Shown here in pieces: positions 29,533-30,614 of a DNA stretch of 30,614 bases. The stretch spans positions 1-30,614 of the forward strand of contig CAYQDR010000050.1 of the NCBI GenBank assembly GCA_964416315.1. Direction: 5' to 3'. The translations under genes were made by a program, and so were the position numbers. The stretch's first letter is position 1, and each line of letters begins with the position of its first letter. A model generated the notes under the pieces. That model saw nothing but the letters and a program-made list of their open reading frames with translations, made no database searches and was not told the origin of the DNA. The stretch is from CAYQDR01 sp964416315 (GTDB lineage Bacteria; Methylomirabilota; Methylomirabilia; Rokubacteriales; DASRDR01).

Positions 29533-30614
29533 TCAGTCTTTGTACAGCGACGCGATCAAGTCCGCGTACCGCTGCTCGATGTTCCGCCGCTTCACCTTCT
29601 TCGTCGGCGTCACGTCCCCTTCTTCCTCGTAGAAGCGCCGGGGAAGGAGCGCACACTTCTTGATCCCCTCGACCTGCGAGAGCGTCCGGTTGACCTGGTC
29701 CACCTCCCGCTGGACGAGCTTCCGGACCTCGGGGTTCTGGGTGAGGTCCGCGAATGTCGCGAAGGGAATCCGCTCATCCTGGGCGAACTTGGTCACGTTG
29801 TCCTCGTCGATCAGGATGAGCGCCACGAGGTACTTGCGCCGCTCACCGATCACGACGGCGTCCTGGATGTACGGGCTGAACTTCAGCTTGTTCTCGATGT
29901 AGGCGGGCGTGATGTTCTTCCCGTAGGCGTTGATGATGATGTCCTTCTTCCGGTCCAGGATCTTCAGGTACCCGTCCTCCCAGGCGCCGACGTCGCCCGT
30001 GTGCAGCCAGCCCTCGCGGTCGATCGTCTGCGCGGTCAGCTCCGGGTCTTTGAAGTAGCCCTTGAAGACGTGCGGGCCCCGCGTGAGGATCTCGCCGTCG
30101 TCCGCGAGCGCCACCTCGATCCCGGCGATCGGCTCGCCGACCGTGCCGACGCGCGGGCGGTCCATGCGGTTGATCGAGATCACGCCGGTCGACTCCGTCT
30201 GGCCGTAGCCCTCGATCAGCGGGATCCCGAGGGCATGGTAGTACTCGAACAACTCCGGCGAAGCCGGCGCGGCGCCGCAGACCGCGATCCGGATCCGGTC
30301 GAAACCGAGCTGGCGCTTGAGCGGCCGGAGGACGGTCCAGTAAGCCAGCCGGTACGCCGCCGCCAGCCAGACGGACGCCTCACTCTCGACGAGCTTGGCC
30401 TGCGCGTACCGCCGCCCCACCCTCACCGCCAGCCGGTAGAGCGAGCGCTTGAGCCAGGTCGAATCGTCCATCCGCAGCTCGACCGCAGAGGCGAGCTTCT
30501 CCCAGATCCTCGGCACGCTCCCGAAGTACGTGGGCGAGATCTCCCGGAGGTTGTGGAACAGCGTGTCCAGGCTCTCGGCGAAGCTCACGACGTAGCCCAC
30601 GTGGATCGCCTGGA
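29533..30614 (-). CDS. Long-chain acyl-CoA synthetase (AMP-forming), N-terminal part outside window
   Basis: The C-terminal 360 residues or so of an ANL-superfamily acid-CoA ligase, which activates a carboxylic acid with ATP and joins it to CoA. The frame is open to the right edge, so the start is missing. The visible part begins in the acid-binding region (VVSFAESLDTLFHNL, then SPTYFGSVPRIWEKL), which resembles long-chain fatty acid ligases. Motif A5 is YGQTESTG, A7 is GWLHTGDVG and A8 is DRKKDIIINAYGKNITP. The C-terminal PTKKVKRR carries the likely catalytic lysine. About 250 N-terminal residues with the P-loop are expected beyond the edge. It is cotranscribed with livM and livH, so it probably activates the acid that the transporter brings in; the identity of that acid is unknown. 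Confidence 0.93.
   Translation of the reverse strand, partial: QAIHVGYVVSFAESLDTLFHNLREISPTYFGSVPRIWEKLASAVELRMDDSTWLKRSLYRLAVRVGRRYAQAKLVESEASVWLAAAYRLAYWTVLRPLKRQLGFDRIRIAVCGAAPASPELFEYYHALGIPLIEGYGQTESTGVISINRMDRPRVGTVGEPIAGIEVALADDGEILTRGPHVFKGYFKDPELTAQTIDREGWLHTGDVGAWEDGYLKILDRKKDIIINAYGKNITPAYIENKLKFSPYIQDAVVIGERRKYLVALILIDEDNVTKFAQDERIPFATFADLTQNPEVRKLVQREVDQVNRTLSQVEGIKKCALLPRRFYEEEGDVTPTKKVKRRNIEQRYADLIASLYKD

Overview
The window is strongly GC-rich DNA with third codon positions almost all G or C, tightly packed genes and frequent GTG/TTG starts. Several features would fit an uncultured soil or subsurface lineage such as Candidatus Rokubacteria/Methylomirabilota (NC10) or a deltaproteobacterium-like group: branched-chain amino acid type (Liv) permeases beside an AMP-forming acyl-CoA ligase, an acyl-CoA carboxylase, many two-component genes, a sigma-54 activator and a selenoprotein. 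This assignment is an inference from gene content; no rRNA or other phylogenetic marker settles it.

Layout. 1-2825 (+): the 3' part of a type II secretion secretin (gspD) overlapping a lipoprotein gene that carries a probable one-base frameshift. 2877-4847 (-): an enoyl-CoA hydratase followed by a FabH-like ketoacyl synthase III. 4980-15547 (+): a signalling block. It holds an NtrC-type activator, then a good sigma-54 promoter driving a degenerate nuclease-fold protein, a REC-GAF-HD-GYP protein and a single-domain response regulator, then a methyltransferase, an acetyltransferase, two histidine kinases and a second acetyltransferase. 15613-18170 (-): a nucleoside hydrolase and ribokinase pair (nucleoside to ribose to ribose 5-phosphate), a transporter remnant joined to the ribokinase end, and a cyclic-nucleotide-binding protein.

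18385-18618 (+) holds the most notable gene: a small SelW/Rdx-family selenoprotein read through an in-frame UGA, with a CxxU motif and a bacterial SECIS-like hairpin just downstream. A conventional gene caller would miss it. 18668-21147 (-): a CoA-transferase and a CinA-like protein with a degenerate C-terminal deamidase domain. 21445-23010 (+): the primary sigma factor, followed by a strong hairpin and then a large separate palindrome. 23262-25538 (-): acyl-CoA carboxylase carboxyltransferase and biotin carrier genes with a DinB-fold gene between them. 25620-27397 (-): two neighbouring ferritin-like proteins, one with a Glu-to-Cys change at a presumed metal ligand, and a small unknown protein. 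27592-30614 (-): livH, livM and the C-terminal part of a long-chain acyl-CoA synthetase, with three hairpins downstream of livH.

No rRNA, tRNA, CRISPR array, complete insertion sequence or replication origin was seen. No gap without a gene is longer than about 275 bases. The larger gaps (4848-4979, 6330-6570, 15548-15612, 18171-18384, 21148-21444, 23011-23261, 27398-27591) are described through the promoters, hairpins and remnants listed below; 10453-10564 and 15548-15612 show nothing I can support.
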